DNA of 64,000 nucleotides from Deinococcus alpinitundrae (GCF_009982895.1 NZ_WXZL01000007.1:135640-199639); one strand, 5' to 3'. Numbered from the stretch's first letter, positions 10,904-22,479 are shown. Translations and numbers: made by a program. Notes: generated from the letters alone by a model not told the origin.

Positions 10904-11461
10904 TTACGCCCGGCTGAGGTACTCGCCGGTACGGGTATCCACCTTGACCGAGGTGCCGTTCTCGACGAACAAGGGCACCTGCACCGTCGCGCCGCTCTCC
11001 AGCTTGGCAGGCTTGGTGCCACCCGACACCGTATCGCCGCGAATCCCGGGGTCGGTCTCGACAATCTGCAGGATGACCTGATTGGGCAGGGTGATCTTGA
11101 GCGGCTTGTCGCCGTACATGGTCACTTCCACGTCCATATTCTCTTTCATGAACTTGGCTGCGTCTCCCGCCAGCACCGGGGGCAAATGCAGCTGCTCGAA
11201 GGTCTCCATGTCCATGAACATGTAGTCCTCGCCGTCTTTGTAGAGGTACTGCATGGCCTTGCCTTCCACGTAGATGTCCTGCAACTTTTCGGTGCTGTTG
11301 AAGGTGCGGTCCACGATGCTGCCTGTTTCCATGTTGCGGAACTTGGTGACGACTTTCGCGCCGCCGCGTCCCATCTTGAGGTGCGAGTAGTCGAGGCACT
11401 CCCACAAGCCGCCGTCCATTTCCACTTTGGTGCCGTTTCTGAGGTCTGTTACGCTGATCAT
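10904..11461 (-). CDS. efp: Elongation factor P
   Basis: 185 aa with the complete EF-P architecture: KOW-like N-domain (MISVTDLRNGTKVEMDGGLW) and two OB domains ending GDTVSGGTKPAKLESGATVQ and VKVDTRTGEYLSRA. The loop residue that reaches the peptidyl-transferase centre is Arg-32 (LKMGRGGAKV), not Lys as in E. coli. The sequence closely resembles Thermus EF-P as I recall it. It relieves ribosome stalling at polyproline, relevant here because RNase R and other local proteins are Pro-rich. It is the first gene of a minus-strand efp-accB-accC block. Confidence 0.97.
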   Translation of the reverse strand: MISVTDLRNGTKVEMDGGLWECLDYSHLKMGRGGAKVVTKFRNMETGSIVDRTFNSTEKLQDIYVEGKAMQYLYKDGEDYMFMDMETFEQLHLPPVLAGDAAKFMKENMDVEVTMYGDKPLKITLPNQVILQIVETDPGIRGDTVSGGTKPAKLESGATVQVPLFVENGTSVKVDTRTGEYLSRA

Positions 11462-11525
11462 TCTGTTGGGGACTCCTTAAGCCGGAGCGCTCACCTGCTC
11501 GAGCGCCGCGTCGGCAACAGCCGCC

Positions 11526-11531
11526 ATTCTA
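11526..11531 (-). promoter_or_regulatory. -10 box for efp
   Basis: On the minus strand this reads TAGAAT, about 64 nt upstream of the efp ATG, giving a leader of about 58 nt. It is divergent from the asp23-fakA promoter. Confidence 0.4.
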
Positions 11532-11582
11532 CTCCACTCGGGCGGCGGCGGGCAAGAATACTGCAGGCGAAGGGAGTGCAGG

Positions 11583-11601
11583 GCCGCCGAAAAGCGGCGG
11601 C
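11583..11601. promoter_or_regulatory. Perfect inverted repeat in the asp23-fakA promoter
   Basis: GCCGCCG-AAAAG-CGGCGGC, a 7-bp palindrome whose right arm ends 5 nt before the TATACT -10 box, so it covers the -35 position. A repressor site is an inference; in GC-rich DNA a chance hairpin is also possible. Confidence 0.3.
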
Positions 11602-11606
11602 TCCCG

Positions 11607-11612
11607 TATACT
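11607..11612 (+). promoter_or_regulatory. -10 box of the asp23-fakA operon
   Basis: TATACT lies 9 nt before the GTG at 11622, fitting a leaderless or near-leaderless start. Confidence 0.5.
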
Positions 11613-11621
11613 GCCTGCACC

Positions 11622-11946
11622 GTGAACGGAACCATTCAAATCAGCGAGGCGGCCCTCGCCTCCCTCATCGGCCTGACGGCCCACGAAATTCCCGGCGTGG
11701 TGGGCATGGCCCCGGCCAACCTCAAGGAGGGCCTCCAGCGCGTGCTGGGCCGCGCCCAGGCCCGCGACGGCGTGGTGATCGTCAAGGAGGGCGCACAGAC
11801 CAGCGCCGATCTCTACGTGGTCGTCGCCTACGGAGTCAATATCCCGGCGGTCGCCAAGAACATCGCCGAGCGGGTCGAGCACACCGTCAAAACCCAGGCG
11901 GGCTTCGAACTGAGCGCCACCCGCGTGCACGCTGTGGGGGTGCGCC

Positions 11947-11954
<8 letters not shown>
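11622..11954 (+). CDS. Asp23/Gls24 family envelope-stress protein
   Basis: 110 aa, the normal Asp23/DUF322 length. It has the family features GTIQISEAALASLIGLTAHEIPGV near the N-terminus and the DLYVVVAYGVNIPAVAKNIAERV block. In Firmicutes such proteins sit immediately before the DAK2/YloV gene, as here. Its TGA stop overlaps the next gene's GTG by 8 nt, indicating translational coupling. A role in membrane or fatty-acid homeostasis is inferred from this conserved pairing. Confidence 0.85.
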
Positions 11955-13569
<1,615 letters not shown>

Positions 13570-13585
13570 CGCGGGAGCAGCAAGC

Positions 13586-13624
13586 GAAACCGGGGCCAGC
13601 TTATGCGGCCCCGGTTTCGTTTTC
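13586..13624 (+). terminator. Strong terminator between convergent fakA and aminotransferase
   Basis: A perfect 12-bp stem (13586-13597 with 13607-13618) with a 9-nt loop is followed by GTTTT. It serves fakA; on the other strand the T-run is absent. Confidence 0.8.
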
Positions 13625-13631
13625 GAGCCGC

Positions 13632-15017
13632 TCAGCTCAGGCTACGCAGCGCCTCGCGCATGATCTCCACGCCGGTCTGCGCGTCCTCGCGGGTCAGGAT
13701 CAGCGGCGGGCTGACCCGGATGACACTCTCGCCGCAGTCGAGGTTAAGCAGGCCGCGCTCGAACATCGCCTGGCTGGCCGCGTCGCGCAACTTACCGTCG
13801 GGGCTGCCGTCCGGCCCCACGAACTCGATGCCGATGAACAACCCCTCGCCGCGCACGTCGCCGATGAAAGCAAACTCGGCCTGCATCTTCCTGAGTTCGG
13901 CCAGGATGTACGCGCCCACCTCGGCAGCGTTGCGCATCAGCGAGTCGCCGCAGCCAGGGTGCTTGACCACGCCTTCGAGCAGATCGAGCGTGGCATGGGC
14001 CGCCGCCGCCGCCACCGGATTACCGCCGAAGGTGGAGCCGTGCGAGCCGGGGGCCCAGGTCATCACGCTTTCCTTGGCGAGCATGGCGCTCAGCGGCAGG
14101 CCCGAAGCGATGCCTTTGGCGAGCGTCACGATGTCGGGCTGCACGGCCTCACCGACGGCCGGGTGCTGAAAGCTGAACAGCTCGCCCGTGCGTCCCATGC
14201 CCGCCTGCACCTCGTCGAAGATCAGCAGGAAGCCGTGCTGATCGGCCATTCGGCGCAGCTTGGCCAGGAATCCGGCGGGCGGAACGATGTAGCCGCCCTC
14301 GCCCTGCATCGGCTCGATGATGAAGGCGGCAACTTCCTGCGGCGGAATGACCGTCTTGAAGAGGGTTTCTAAGTAAGCCAGCACCGCGTCGCCACAGGTT
14401 TCCGGCGTGCTACCCAGCGGCGGGCGAAACGGATTCGGGTAGGGAATATGGGTCACGTTGGGCAGCAGCGGCCCGAATCCGGCCTTGTACTTGGTCTTGC
14501 TGCCGGTCAGGGTGATCGCGCCGTAGGTGCGTCCGTGAAAGCTGCCCAGCGTGCTGATGATGTGGCTGCGTCCGGTGTGGTTGCGCGCCAGCTTGATGGC
14601 CGCCTCGACCGCTTCCGCACCCGAATTGCCGAAGAAGACGCGCCACTTTTCACCGGGCTTCTCGATATGCCTGACCAGCCGCTCGGCCAGCCTGGTCGTA
14701 ATTTCCTGCGGGTAATCGGTCAGGCAGACGTGGGCGAACTTCTTCATCTGGGCAGTGACGCTGTCGACCACATGCGGGTGGGCGTAACCGGTGGTGCTCA
14801 CCGCGATCCCCGCGAAGAAGTCCAACATGGTGTTGCCGTCCGGGTCGGTGAGCCAGACACCCTCGCCGTGGTCGGGGACGAAAGGGTAAGGCCGCATGTA
14901 GGAGGTGGAGAGTTCGGCGGCGTCGCGCTGCATGATCTCGGCAGACTTGGGGCCGGGCAGCGAGGTCGTGAGGACGGGCTGGCGGGGTTTGGTTTTGGGT
15001 TGATCCAGGGTGGTCAT
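13632..15017 (-). CDS. Class III PLP-dependent aminotransferase
   Basis: 461 aa, subgroup III fold type I. Visible are FGNSGAEAVEAAIKLAR (PLP phosphate contacts), SFHGRTYGA, IIEPMQGEGGY, the DEVQAGMGRTG motif and the Schiff-base Lys in DIVTLAKGIASG. The family covers 4-aminobutyrate, ornithine and lysine epsilon-aminotransferases and some amino-acid racemases, which cannot be separated here. The same-strand lysine 2,3-aminomutase lies 56 bp upstream, so a substrate derived from lysine or beta-lysine is my inference. ATG 15017 has no competing start. Confidence 0.85.
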   Translation of the reverse strand: MTTLDQPKTKPRQPVLTTSLPGPKSAEIMQRDAAELSTSYMRPYPFVPDHGEGVWLTDPDGNTMLDFFAGIAVSTTGYAHPHVVDSVTAQMKKFAHVCLTDYPQEITTRLAERLVRHIEKPGEKWRVFFGNSGAEAVEAAIKLARNHTGRSHIISTLGSFHGRTYGAITLTGSKTKYKAGFGPLLPNVTHIPYPNPFRPPLGSTPETCGDAVLAYLETLFKTVIPPQEVAAFIIEPMQGEGGYIVPPAGFLAKLRRMADQHGFLLIFDEVQAGMGRTGELFSFQHPAVGEAVQPDIVTLAKGIASGLPLSAMLAKESVMTWAPGSHGSTFGGNPVAAAAAHATLDLLEGVVKHPGCGDSLMRNAAEVGAYILAELRKMQAEFAFIGDVRGEGLFIGIEFVGPDGSPDGKLRDAASQAMFERGLLNLDCGESVIRVSPPLILTREDAQTGVEIMREALRSLS

Positions 15018-15073
15018 GCTGGCTCCTAGAAATGGACACGAAGGCGGGGCGTGAGCAACGGAGGGACGACGCT

Positions 15074-16501
<1,428 letters not shown>

Positions 16502-16718
16502 AAGAAGACCCCTGCCGCACTCAAAGCGGCATCTACAGAGGAGCATGGACGATCAGCGGTCAACGCCCGCTGGGTGGGAGGGCACACAGGTTCTTGAACT
16601 CCAGAGTAAGCGCCTGCGCGGCGAATTGGAAGATTCGTCGACACTCCGAATGGGGGGAAAATGACTCCAAATCCCTGTCAAACGGCACGCCCTCCTTTTC
16701 ATTTGAAAGGAGAGACGC

Positions 16719-16724
16719 TAAACT
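16719..16724 (+). promoter_or_regulatory. -10 box of leaderless Lrp/AsnC gene
   Basis: TAAACT lies 6 nt before ATG 16731. The 184-bp divergent region to kamA is where an Lrp-type autoregulator would be expected to bind. Confidence 0.5.
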
Positions 16725-16730
16725 TGCGGG

Positions 16731-17210
16731 ATGAAGACTTTTGGCGGCACGCTGGACTCGCTCGACCAGCGCATTTTGCAGGAAGTTCAGGAGGATGCCC
16801 GGCTCTCGATGCGCGAGTTGGGCCGCCGGGTCGGGCTGTCGGCCCCCGCGGTGACCGAGCGGGTGCGGCGGCTGGAAGATAGCGGCGTGATTCTGGGCTA
16901 CGGCGCGCGCATTGCCAGCAAACCACTGGGCCGCGCCATCACCGCCTTTGTGGGTGTGCGCGACAGCGGCAAACGCGACCCCGAACTCCTGCGCTGGGCG
17001 CAAAAAAATGACGGCGTGCTGGAGTGCCATTCGGTCACCGGCGATAATTCCTGCATCCTCAAGGTGGCGCTGCCGGATGTAGCGGCGCTCGAAGACCTGC
17101 TTGGCGACCTGATCCAGATGGGCTTTACCTGCGACACCTCCATCGTACTGAGCACGTCGTTCCTACGAACTCGCCTCACGATACCGGGCAGCAAGCCTAC
17201 AGCGGGTTGA
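16731..17210 (+). CDS. Lrp/AsnC-family transcriptional regulator
   Basis: 159 aa, normal length. The N-terminal winged HTH is typical (LDSLDQRILQEVQEDARLSMRELGRRVGLSAPAVTERVRRLEDSGVI). A RAM ligand-binding domain follows (CHSVTGDNSCILKVALPD...LEDLLGDLIQMGF). It lies divergent to kamA and the aminotransferase, so control of amino-acid (probably lysine) metabolism is likely. The last 14 bp overlap the convergent serine-integrase gene; the protein keeps a normal length, as expected if the prophage inserted at its 3' end and restored the coding tail. Confidence 0.9.
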   Translation: MKTFGGTLDSLDQRILQEVQEDARLSMRELGRRVGLSAPAVTERVRRLEDSGVILGYGARIASKPLGRAITAFVGVRDSGKRDPELLRWAQKNDGVLECHSVTGDNSCILKVALPDVAALEDLLGDLIQMGFTCDTSIVLSTSFLRTRLTIPGSKPTAG

Positions 17211-18564
17211 GGCTCAGCGTCAGCTCTCCCCCACTGCCCAGCACGCCGCGCAGGTTTAAGGCCTCGGCCACGTCCAGCAGGTCTGCACAGCTGAGCGCGT
17301 GCCCGACGGCCGCCTGCACAGCGGCGAGGTCAGCTGGAGCCTGAGCAGTGGGCGCTTCCAGCACACTCAGGGCTTCCCGCTCCCGCTTGAGGGCAGCGCG
17401 GCGCTCGGCGTACTCGGGCGCGGTGTAGGCTCCGGCGTCGTAGGCGGCTTCCAGGCGGCTGAGCTTCCGGTCTATGGCCGCGTGCATGGTCGCCAGGTCA
17501 GGCGCAGCTGGGGCCGGCCGCTGGACCAGCTCGGCGAGCGAGGCCGGGTTCTCCCTGGCTTCTTCCAGAATGCCCCGCACAAAAGCATGAACCGACGCCG
17601 CCGGGTAGAGCTTGCGGTGGGTGCAGGTACGCTCGGCGTTGCAGCGGTCGGCGCAGCCGTAGTAGTGGTAGGGCCGATTGGCCTTGATGGTGGTGTTCCC
17701 ACCGATGGCCCGCCCACACTCGGCGCAGGTGAGGCGACCTTGCAGCGGGTACACGTCCGATCTGCCCCCGCGTCTGCCGGTGTTGAGGCTGCGCCGTGAC
17801 ATGGCGTCCTGGGCGGCGGCCCACAACTCAGGACTGACCAGCGCTTCGACCTGGCACACAGCCTTGACGCGGCCGCGGCCGCCGCTGCGCCGCCCGTACT
17901 GGTACTGGCCTTTGTAGGTGGGGTTTTGCAGCAGCGACCGCAGGCGCGACTCGCCCCACGCCGCGCCGTGCCGGGTCCGCACGCCCCTGGCCGTCAGATC
18001 AGCCACCAGCATCCGCGCGCCCACATGGATGATCTGCTGGTACATGTAGACGACCCAGGCCGCTTCCGCCTCGTCCCGCACGCCCTGCCGCCAGCCGTAA
18101 CCGTTGAGGCGCTGGACGGGCGAACCGCCCTGTACCTTGCTGACCCGTGAGGCTTCCAGCCGCTTGGAGATGCGCCGGTGGTCGACATCGGCGAACAGAC
18201 TGCGGATGCCGAACTGCATGCTGCTCGATTCGTCATCGAGATCGATCAGCCCCATGTCTGCCGAGTGCAGCTCGAGTCCCGCTTCGGCCAGCTCACCCAG
18301 CACGCCGTATGCGATCGGCACGCGGCGGGCCAGCCGGTCCACTGAGGAAATGATGACCGCCTGGTAGCGCACGGCCTCGGTCAGTAGCCGGTCGAGCGCC
18401 TCGCGCCGTGCCGCCGTGCCGGTAATGGCGTCTTCGTAAGTCTGCACGATGTCGAGGCCCAGGCGTGCGGCGTAGCGCTGGGCGGCCTCGCGCTGTACCT
18501 GGGGGCCGAACTTCTCCAGTTGCGGACTGGTGGAGACGCGGGCGTAGAAGGCAGCAGGCTTCAT
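17197..18564 (-). CDS. Large serine recombinase (phage integrase)
   Basis: 455 aa. The resolvase domain begins AAFYARVSTSPQLEKFGPQV with the nucleophile Ser near residue 11. DRLARRVPIAYGVL and the Recombinase domain follow (GSPVQRLNGYGWRQ... LRSLLQNPTYKGQYQYGRR). A zinc-ribbon has CAECGRAIGG and a downstream Cys pair, and a coiled coil spans about residues 355-405. It catalyses site-specific integration and excision. ATG 18564 is chosen because GGGAGAT lies 8 nt upstream. The C-terminus (LTLSLNPL) is encoded across the junction with the Lrp gene. Divergent small phage genes begin 44 bp away. Confidence 0.92.
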   Translation of the reverse strand: MKPAAFYARVSTSPQLEKFGPQVQREAAQRYAARLGLDIVQTYEDAITGTAARREALDRLLTEAVRYQAVIISSVDRLARRVPIAYGVLGELAEAGLELHSADMGLIDLDDESSSMQFGIRSLFADVDHRRISKRLEASRVSKVQGGSPVQRLNGYGWRQGVRDEAEAAWVVYMYQQIIHVGARMLVADLTARGVRTRHGAAWGESRLRSLLQNPTYKGQYQYGRRSGGRGRVKAVCQVEALVSPELWAAAQDAMSRRSLNTGRRGGRSDVYPLQGRLTCAECGRAIGGNTTIKANRPYHYYGCADRCNAERTCTHRKLYPAASVHAFVRGILEEARENPASLAELVQRPAPAAPDLATMHAAIDRKLSRLEAAYDAGAYTAPEYAERRAALKREREALSVLEAPTAQAPADLAAVQAAVGHALSCADLLDVAEALNLRGVLGSGGELTLSLNPL

Positions 18565-18608
18565 GACATGATCTCCCAGGGAAAACGGCAAACCTGGCCG
18601 CGTTGGGC

Positions 18609-18746
18609 ATGAAGCTCAAGTGCGACAGGTGCGGCGACCGGCACATCAGCAGCCGCAACACCAAGCCCGGCGACCCCTGCCTGATCGAAGACGGCAGCGG
18701 CGAACGCACCTGCACCGATGGGCGGTACATGGCGGTGGCCCAGTGA
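18609..18746 (+). CDS. 45-aa Cys-rich small phage protein
   Basis: Starts MKLKCDRCGDRHISS and contains two further Cys (GDPCLIE, ERTCTDG), a possible zinc-binding knuckle (CxxC...C...C). Its TGA overlaps the next gene's GTG (GTGA), so the two are translationally coupled. It is the first gene divergent from the integrase. I do not recognise a family; a small DNA- or RNA-binding accessory role is only a guess. Confidence 0.6.
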   Translation: MKLKCDRCGDRHISSRNTKPGDPCLIEDGSGERTCTDGRYMAVAQ

Positions 18747-19036
18747 ACCCCGAGCAGCTAGCGGAGATCGAAGCGCGCCTGCATGAGCACGGGCACCTGG
18801 GCCGGGCCGACAGTATCGCCCTGATCGGCGAGGCGAGGCGCGCCCTGAGCGTGCCGGGAATCGTGGAGATGATGAATGACGCGGGGCGCGAGTTTGACCG
18901 GCTCATCGCCACTCCGCCCACCAGCAGCGCCCAGGACCAACTGGAGCAGGTCTGCGTCGCCATCTGCGAGGGCCGCGCCACCTACCGCGAACTGGCGGAC
19001 ACCGAGCAGATGCTGACACTGGCCGGTGCCCAGTGA
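18743..19036 (+). CDS. 97-aa phage protein, unknown function
   Basis: Begins MNPEQLAEIEARLHEHGH from GTG 18743, overlapping the previous stop by 4 nt. The same frame is open upstream, but that part is only the shadow of the Cys-rich gene. It is predicted mostly helical, acidic, without membrane segments or known motifs. It overlaps the next tiny gene by GTGA, giving a tightly coupled three-gene early operon. Confidence 0.65.
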   Translation: MNPEQLAEIEARLHEHGHLGRADSIALIGEARRALSVPGIVEMMNDAGREFDRLIATPPTSSAQDQLEQVCVAICEGRATYRELADTEQMLTLAGAQ

Positions 19037-19134
19037 TCCGCTACCTCGCCAGCGGCCTGGCCGTGGCGCTGTTCGTCGTGGTCTGCCTGCTGCTGCTCTT
19101 CATCAACGGCGAGACGGGCGGCGGCCTCCAGTAA
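19033..19134 (+). CDS. 33-aa single-span membrane peptide
   Basis: MIRYLASGLAVALFVVVCLL then LLFINGETGGGLQ: one strong hydrophobic helix with a short polar tail. GTG 19033 overlaps the preceding TGA. It could be a small phage membrane effector; it is too short and too far from the tail genes to call a holin. Supported by coupling and composition only. Confidence 0.5.
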   Translation: MIRYLASGLAVALFVVVCLLLLFINGETGGGLQ

Positions 19135-19258
19135 CCCCTCGGGAGGGCTGGCGCATTCCCTTAATCACGCCAAGACAGTCCGCTGACCTCTCGCCTCACC
19201 ACCGCCCAGCGACCACTGGCACAGCGCCGACCACCGACGGGCCACAAGGAGAACCAAC

Positions 19259-19891
19259 ATGCCGATCAAGATGCAACCCAGCGCAGGCCGCAGCAGTGAC
19301 GACACCAACCGCTTCGAGGGCGATCCCGGCACCTACGTTTTCACTCTGCAGGAAATCGTTATTGACCAGGGCAGCGAGTATGAGGACAAGTCCCAGAAAT
19401 ACCCTCAAGCGCGGTTCGTCTGGGCGGACGCGGACGGTGACACCTTCAGTGACTCGTTTATCCGCATTCCGCTGGGCTTCAAGCTCAACGACAAGGCCAA
19501 GTGGACCAACCGCCTCAGCGCCCTGGTGGGCCGCCCTTTGACGGACGAAGACGCGCACCGGCTCAGCATCGACATCCGCGACGGCATCGAGAACTACGAC
19601 GATCTGGATGATGCGGTCACCGACGTTCTGGATAACGGCCGGCCGGCCTTCTTTAAAGTCAAGGCGCTGACTTTCGACGGCGAGAGCCTGTTCGGACGCC
19701 AGGCACAGCTGACCTTGGGCGTGAATCCCAAGGGCTACAACACCTGCGCCGCCGCTGGCGCTTCGCCGCTGCCCAGCGCGGGCGGCAAGAAGAAGAAGGC
19801 CGCCGCAGTCGAGGCGGAGTCTGGGCAGCTGCTCGACCCGCCACCCGCGCAGCGCCGGAACGCCACTACAGAGCCGGAATTCGGCTACTGA
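19259..19891 (+). CDS. Early phage protein, possible ssDNA-binding (OB-like)
   Basis: 210 aa with a good AAGGAGAA Shine-Dalgarno. The core is beta-rich (GTYVFTLQEIVIDQGSEYED... QARFVWADADGDTFSDSFIRIPLG... FFKVKALTFDG). A Lys-rich run (GGKKKKAAAVE) and an acidic/aromatic end (ATTEPEFGY) follow. That tail style and its place just before the primase-helicase recall phage single-strand-binding or DUF669-like proteins, but I see no diagnostic motif. Confidence 0.6.
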   Translation: MPIKMQPSAGRSSDDTNRFEGDPGTYVFTLQEIVIDQGSEYEDKSQKYPQARFVWADADGDTFSDSFIRIPLGFKLNDKAKWTNRLSALVGRPLTDEDAHRLSIDIRDGIENYDDLDDAVTDVLDNGRPAFFKVKALTFDGESLFGRQAQLTLGVNPKGYNTCAAAGASPLPSAGGKKKKAAAVEAESGQLLDPPPAQRRNATTEPEFGY

Positions 19892-19900
19892 CCCAAAACC

Positions 19901-19937
19901 GAAGCCCCGCCGTGCTGTGCCGGCGGGGCGGGGCTTC
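19901..19937 (+). terminator. GC-rich hairpin between early gene and primase
   Basis: A 10-bp stem (19901-19910 with 19928-19937) with a 17-nt loop. There is no T-run, so it is either a weak terminator or an attenuator ahead of the primase gene. Confidence 0.4.
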
Positions 19938-19998
19938 GTCCTACTTGAGGTGCCAACATGTTGACACAGCAGTACACCGGCAGTAAAGGGGCGGCGGG

Positions 19999-22236
19999 AT
20001 GAATCCCGACACCGCCCGCTTTTTGTCTTTTTTTCCAGGCCAGCAGACGTTCCAGACCTTCGCTGACCGCAAAGACGACCCGACCCTGGCGCGCATCGAG
20101 TACAGCACCGATGCCTTGGTGGGGCTGAACGAACGCGGTGCGGGCATCTTCCTGATGATCAACGAAGGCGACGGGGCCGGGCGCAGCAACGACAACGTGA
20201 CACGCATTCGGGCGTACTTCAGCGACTTCGACGGGGCTGAGCTGCCCAGCACCTGGCCGCTGGTCCCGTCGACCATCGTCGAGAGCAGCCCCGGCAAGTT
20301 CCACACCTACTGGCTGCTCTCGGAGTCGCCAGAGCTGAACAACGTCGAGTTCAACCGCCAGCAGGAAGCCATCGCCAAGGCTGTCGGCAGTCGACCCAAC
20401 GACTGCAAGGGCCTGAGCCGCGTGATGCGGGTGCCGGGCTTCACCCACCACAAGAATGGCGCGGTACCGACTCGTCTGCTTTGCGCCCCTGGGCATCTCT
20501 ACGCCCTCGCCGATATTGCCCGCGCCTTTTCCCTACCGGCTGCCCCAGCTGCCCCCAGCGTGGCGTACACGGCCCCGCGCAGCAGCACCGGGCGGCCAAG
20601 TCCGCAAAAGATCATGGAAGTGGTGCTCAGCCGCGCCGACATGCAGGAGGGACGCAACAACACCGCCTTCAAGCTGGCCTGTCAGGTCCGCGACAACGGC
20701 TATCCGCTGCATGAAGCCGAGAGCGTCATGCGCGAGTTCCAGAGCATCGTGGGCAGCAGCACCGACCCGTTCACGCTGCAAGAAGCCATGCACGCGGCCC
20801 GCAGCGTCTACCGCCAGCCAGCGCGGCAACCCTGGGCCGAGCTGACCCAGCGCGACCGGCCCGGCATGCGCGTCGGCAAGTCCGCCGCCGTGATGGGCGA
20901 AGACGGCAAGCCGCTTCCTCCCGGCAAGCGCAAGGACGGCGCGCCCACACTGGTCGAGCTGCGCGACCACTTCCTGACCTGGTGCCTGGAGCAAGGCCAC
21001 ATCTACAAGTTCCATCAGGTGTGGCGCAGCTGGTGGCAGTACCGCGCCGGGGTCTACGAAGAAGTGATCGACGAGGTGATGCTCCAGCGCCTTGACCTGG
21101 TGCTGCAAGCGAAGGGACTGTCTGACCTCGGCAGCGCCCGCCTGAAAGACGTGCTCGACAAGGTGGCCCGTGAGGAACACATCGGGGCGCTCGACGTCGA
21201 TCTGGGGCCGTACCACCTGAATGTCACCAATGGCCTGCTCGACCTCGCCAGCGGCACGCTGCACGAACACTCGCCCGAGTTCTTCTCGACGATCCAGAGT
21301 GCCGCCAGTTACCGGCCCGGCGTGGTGCCTTACGAGTGGCTCGACTTTCTTTTCGAAGCCATTCCTGACGCGGCAGACCGGCGGCGCTTGCAGCAGTTCG
21401 CAGGCCTGTGCTTGACCGGCGACACCAGTCCGCAGCGTGCCCTGCTGCTGGTGGGCGAGGGCGGCACCGGCAAGTCAACCTTCACCCGCATCCTCTCAGC
21501 GGTGCTGGGCAGTCTGGCCACTGGCTCGGCGCTCGAGAACATCCGCGATGGTTCCTTTCTGGTGGGCACGCTGGTCGGGAAGCGCATGTGTGTGGTCAGC
21601 GAGTTGCAGCGCAACGTCGATTGGCTGCCGTTCAAGCGCATCACTGGCGAGGACAAGATCGCGGTGGACGTCAAGAACAAGACGCCGTACACCGTCAAGC
21701 TCGACACCAAGCTGATCATCCTCAGCAATACCATTCCGCTGCTGGGCGACGACGCCACCAACACGTCGCTGATGCGCCGCTTCCTTCCGGTCGCCTTTAA
21801 CGTCAAGCCGGCCACGCCTGACCCCCTCCTGGAGGCCCGCCTGACCGCGCCGGACGAGCTGGCCGGAGTGCTCAACTGGATGATCGACGGGCTGCGTAGC
21901 CTCCAAGCCGGTGCGATGCAGTTCCCGGGTGACGGCCTGAACGATCTGACCCGCGAGATCGTCGAAGAGAGCAACAAGGTCATCGAGTTCCTGCGCGAAT
22001 CCTGCGCGCCCAGCGGCGAGATCAAGAGCGGCGAACTCTACGCCGCTTACGAAGAGTGGTGCTTCAAGACCCGCCACCGTCCGGTCAGTTCGACCCGCTT
22101 CCCGCGTGACCTGATCGCAGCGGCGAAGCACTTTGGGAAAGAGGTTAAACGGGTCCGCGAGAGAGCCGGAACCACTTTTAACGGCATTGTCCTGGCCAGT
22201 CATCCCTACGACTGGGAAAAAAAGGAAGCCAAGTGA
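19999..22236 (+). CDS. Primase-helicase: AEP/RepB-like primase fused to SF3 (D5/P4-type) helicase
   Basis: 745 aa. The N-terminal archaeo-eukaryotic primase core has the metal motif ...RAYFSDFDGAELP, then ESSPGKFHTYWLL and a later Arg-rich KGLSRVMRVPGF. A PriCT-like segment (PQKIMEVVLSRADMQEGRNNTAF) follows. Then comes the D5_N/SF3 helicase with Walker A LVGEGGTGKSTFTRIL near residue 488 and sensor-like LIILSNTIPLLGDD. The C-terminal winged domain is GELYAAYEEWC... Such proteins initiate replication of plasmids and phages at a nearby origin; an iteron-like array directly follows. It starts at ATG 19999 behind AAAGGGG. Confidence 0.9.
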   Translation: MNPDTARFLSFFPGQQTFQTFADRKDDPTLARIEYSTDALVGLNERGAGIFLMINEGDGAGRSNDNVTRIRAYFSDFDGAELPSTWPLVPSTIVESSPGKFHTYWLLSESPELNNVEFNRQQEAIAKAVGSRPNDCKGLSRVMRVPGFTHHKNGAVPTRLLCAPGHLYALADIARAFSLPAAPAAPSVAYTAPRSSTGRPSPQKIMEVVLSRADMQEGRNNTAFKLACQVRDNGYPLHEAESVMREFQSIVGSSTDPFTLQEAMHAARSVYRQPARQPWAELTQRDRPGMRVGKSAAVMGEDGKPLPPGKRKDGAPTLVELRDHFLTWCLEQGHIYKFHQVWRSWWQYRAGVYEEVIDEVMLQRLDLVLQAKGLSDLGSARLKDVLDKVAREEHIGALDVDLGPYHLNVTNGLLDLASGTLHEHSPEFFSTIQSAASYRPGVVPYEWLDFLFEAIPDAADRRRLQQFAGLCLTGDTSPQRALLLVGEGGTGKSTFTRILSAVLGSLATGSALENIRDGSFLVGTLVGKRMCVVSELQRNVDWLPFKRITGEDKIAVDVKNKTPYTVKLDTKLIILSNTIPLLGDDATNTSLMRRFLPVAFNVKPATPDPLLEARLTAPDELAGVLNWMIDGLRSLQAGAMQFPGDGLNDLTREIVEESNKVIEFLRESCAPSGEIKSGELYAAYEEWCFKTRHRPVSSTRFPRDLIAAAKHFGKEVKRVRERAGTTFNGIVLASHPYDWEKKEAK

Positions 22237-22243
22237 AAGACCG

Positions 22244-22479
22244 TGTTGCAGGTTGTGGCAGGTTCATTTCCAACCTGCCACAGAAAAACACCGTCCTACA
22301 CATATCGGTTGCAGGTGTGGCAGGTGTGGCAGGTTATTTCTATACCTCGCATACACACGCGCACGCGCATGGAAGCAAGTCGAAAAAACCCTACATACCT
22401 GCAACACCTGCAACAGCGAGCGCCAGCACGGCGTTCAGCCTGTTGCAGGTTGCCTGCGAACCTGCCACCAACCTGCAAC
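22244..22479. repeat. Iteron-like array, candidate replication origin
   Basis: At least eleven copies of a 9-10 bp unit GT(T/G)GCAGGT. Direct: 22245, 22255, 22308, 22317, 22326, 22442. Inverted (ACCTGC(A/C)AC): 22272, 22397, 22406, 22459, 22470. Several are head-to-tail with a 9-bp step. An AT-richer stretch lies at 22331-22345. The block sits between the primase-helicase and the next gene; short open frames across it merely translate the repeats. Confidence 0.75.

Noticed and set aside
22244..22479. CRISPR array
   Set aside because: Units are 9-10 bp, in both orientations, without regular spacers.
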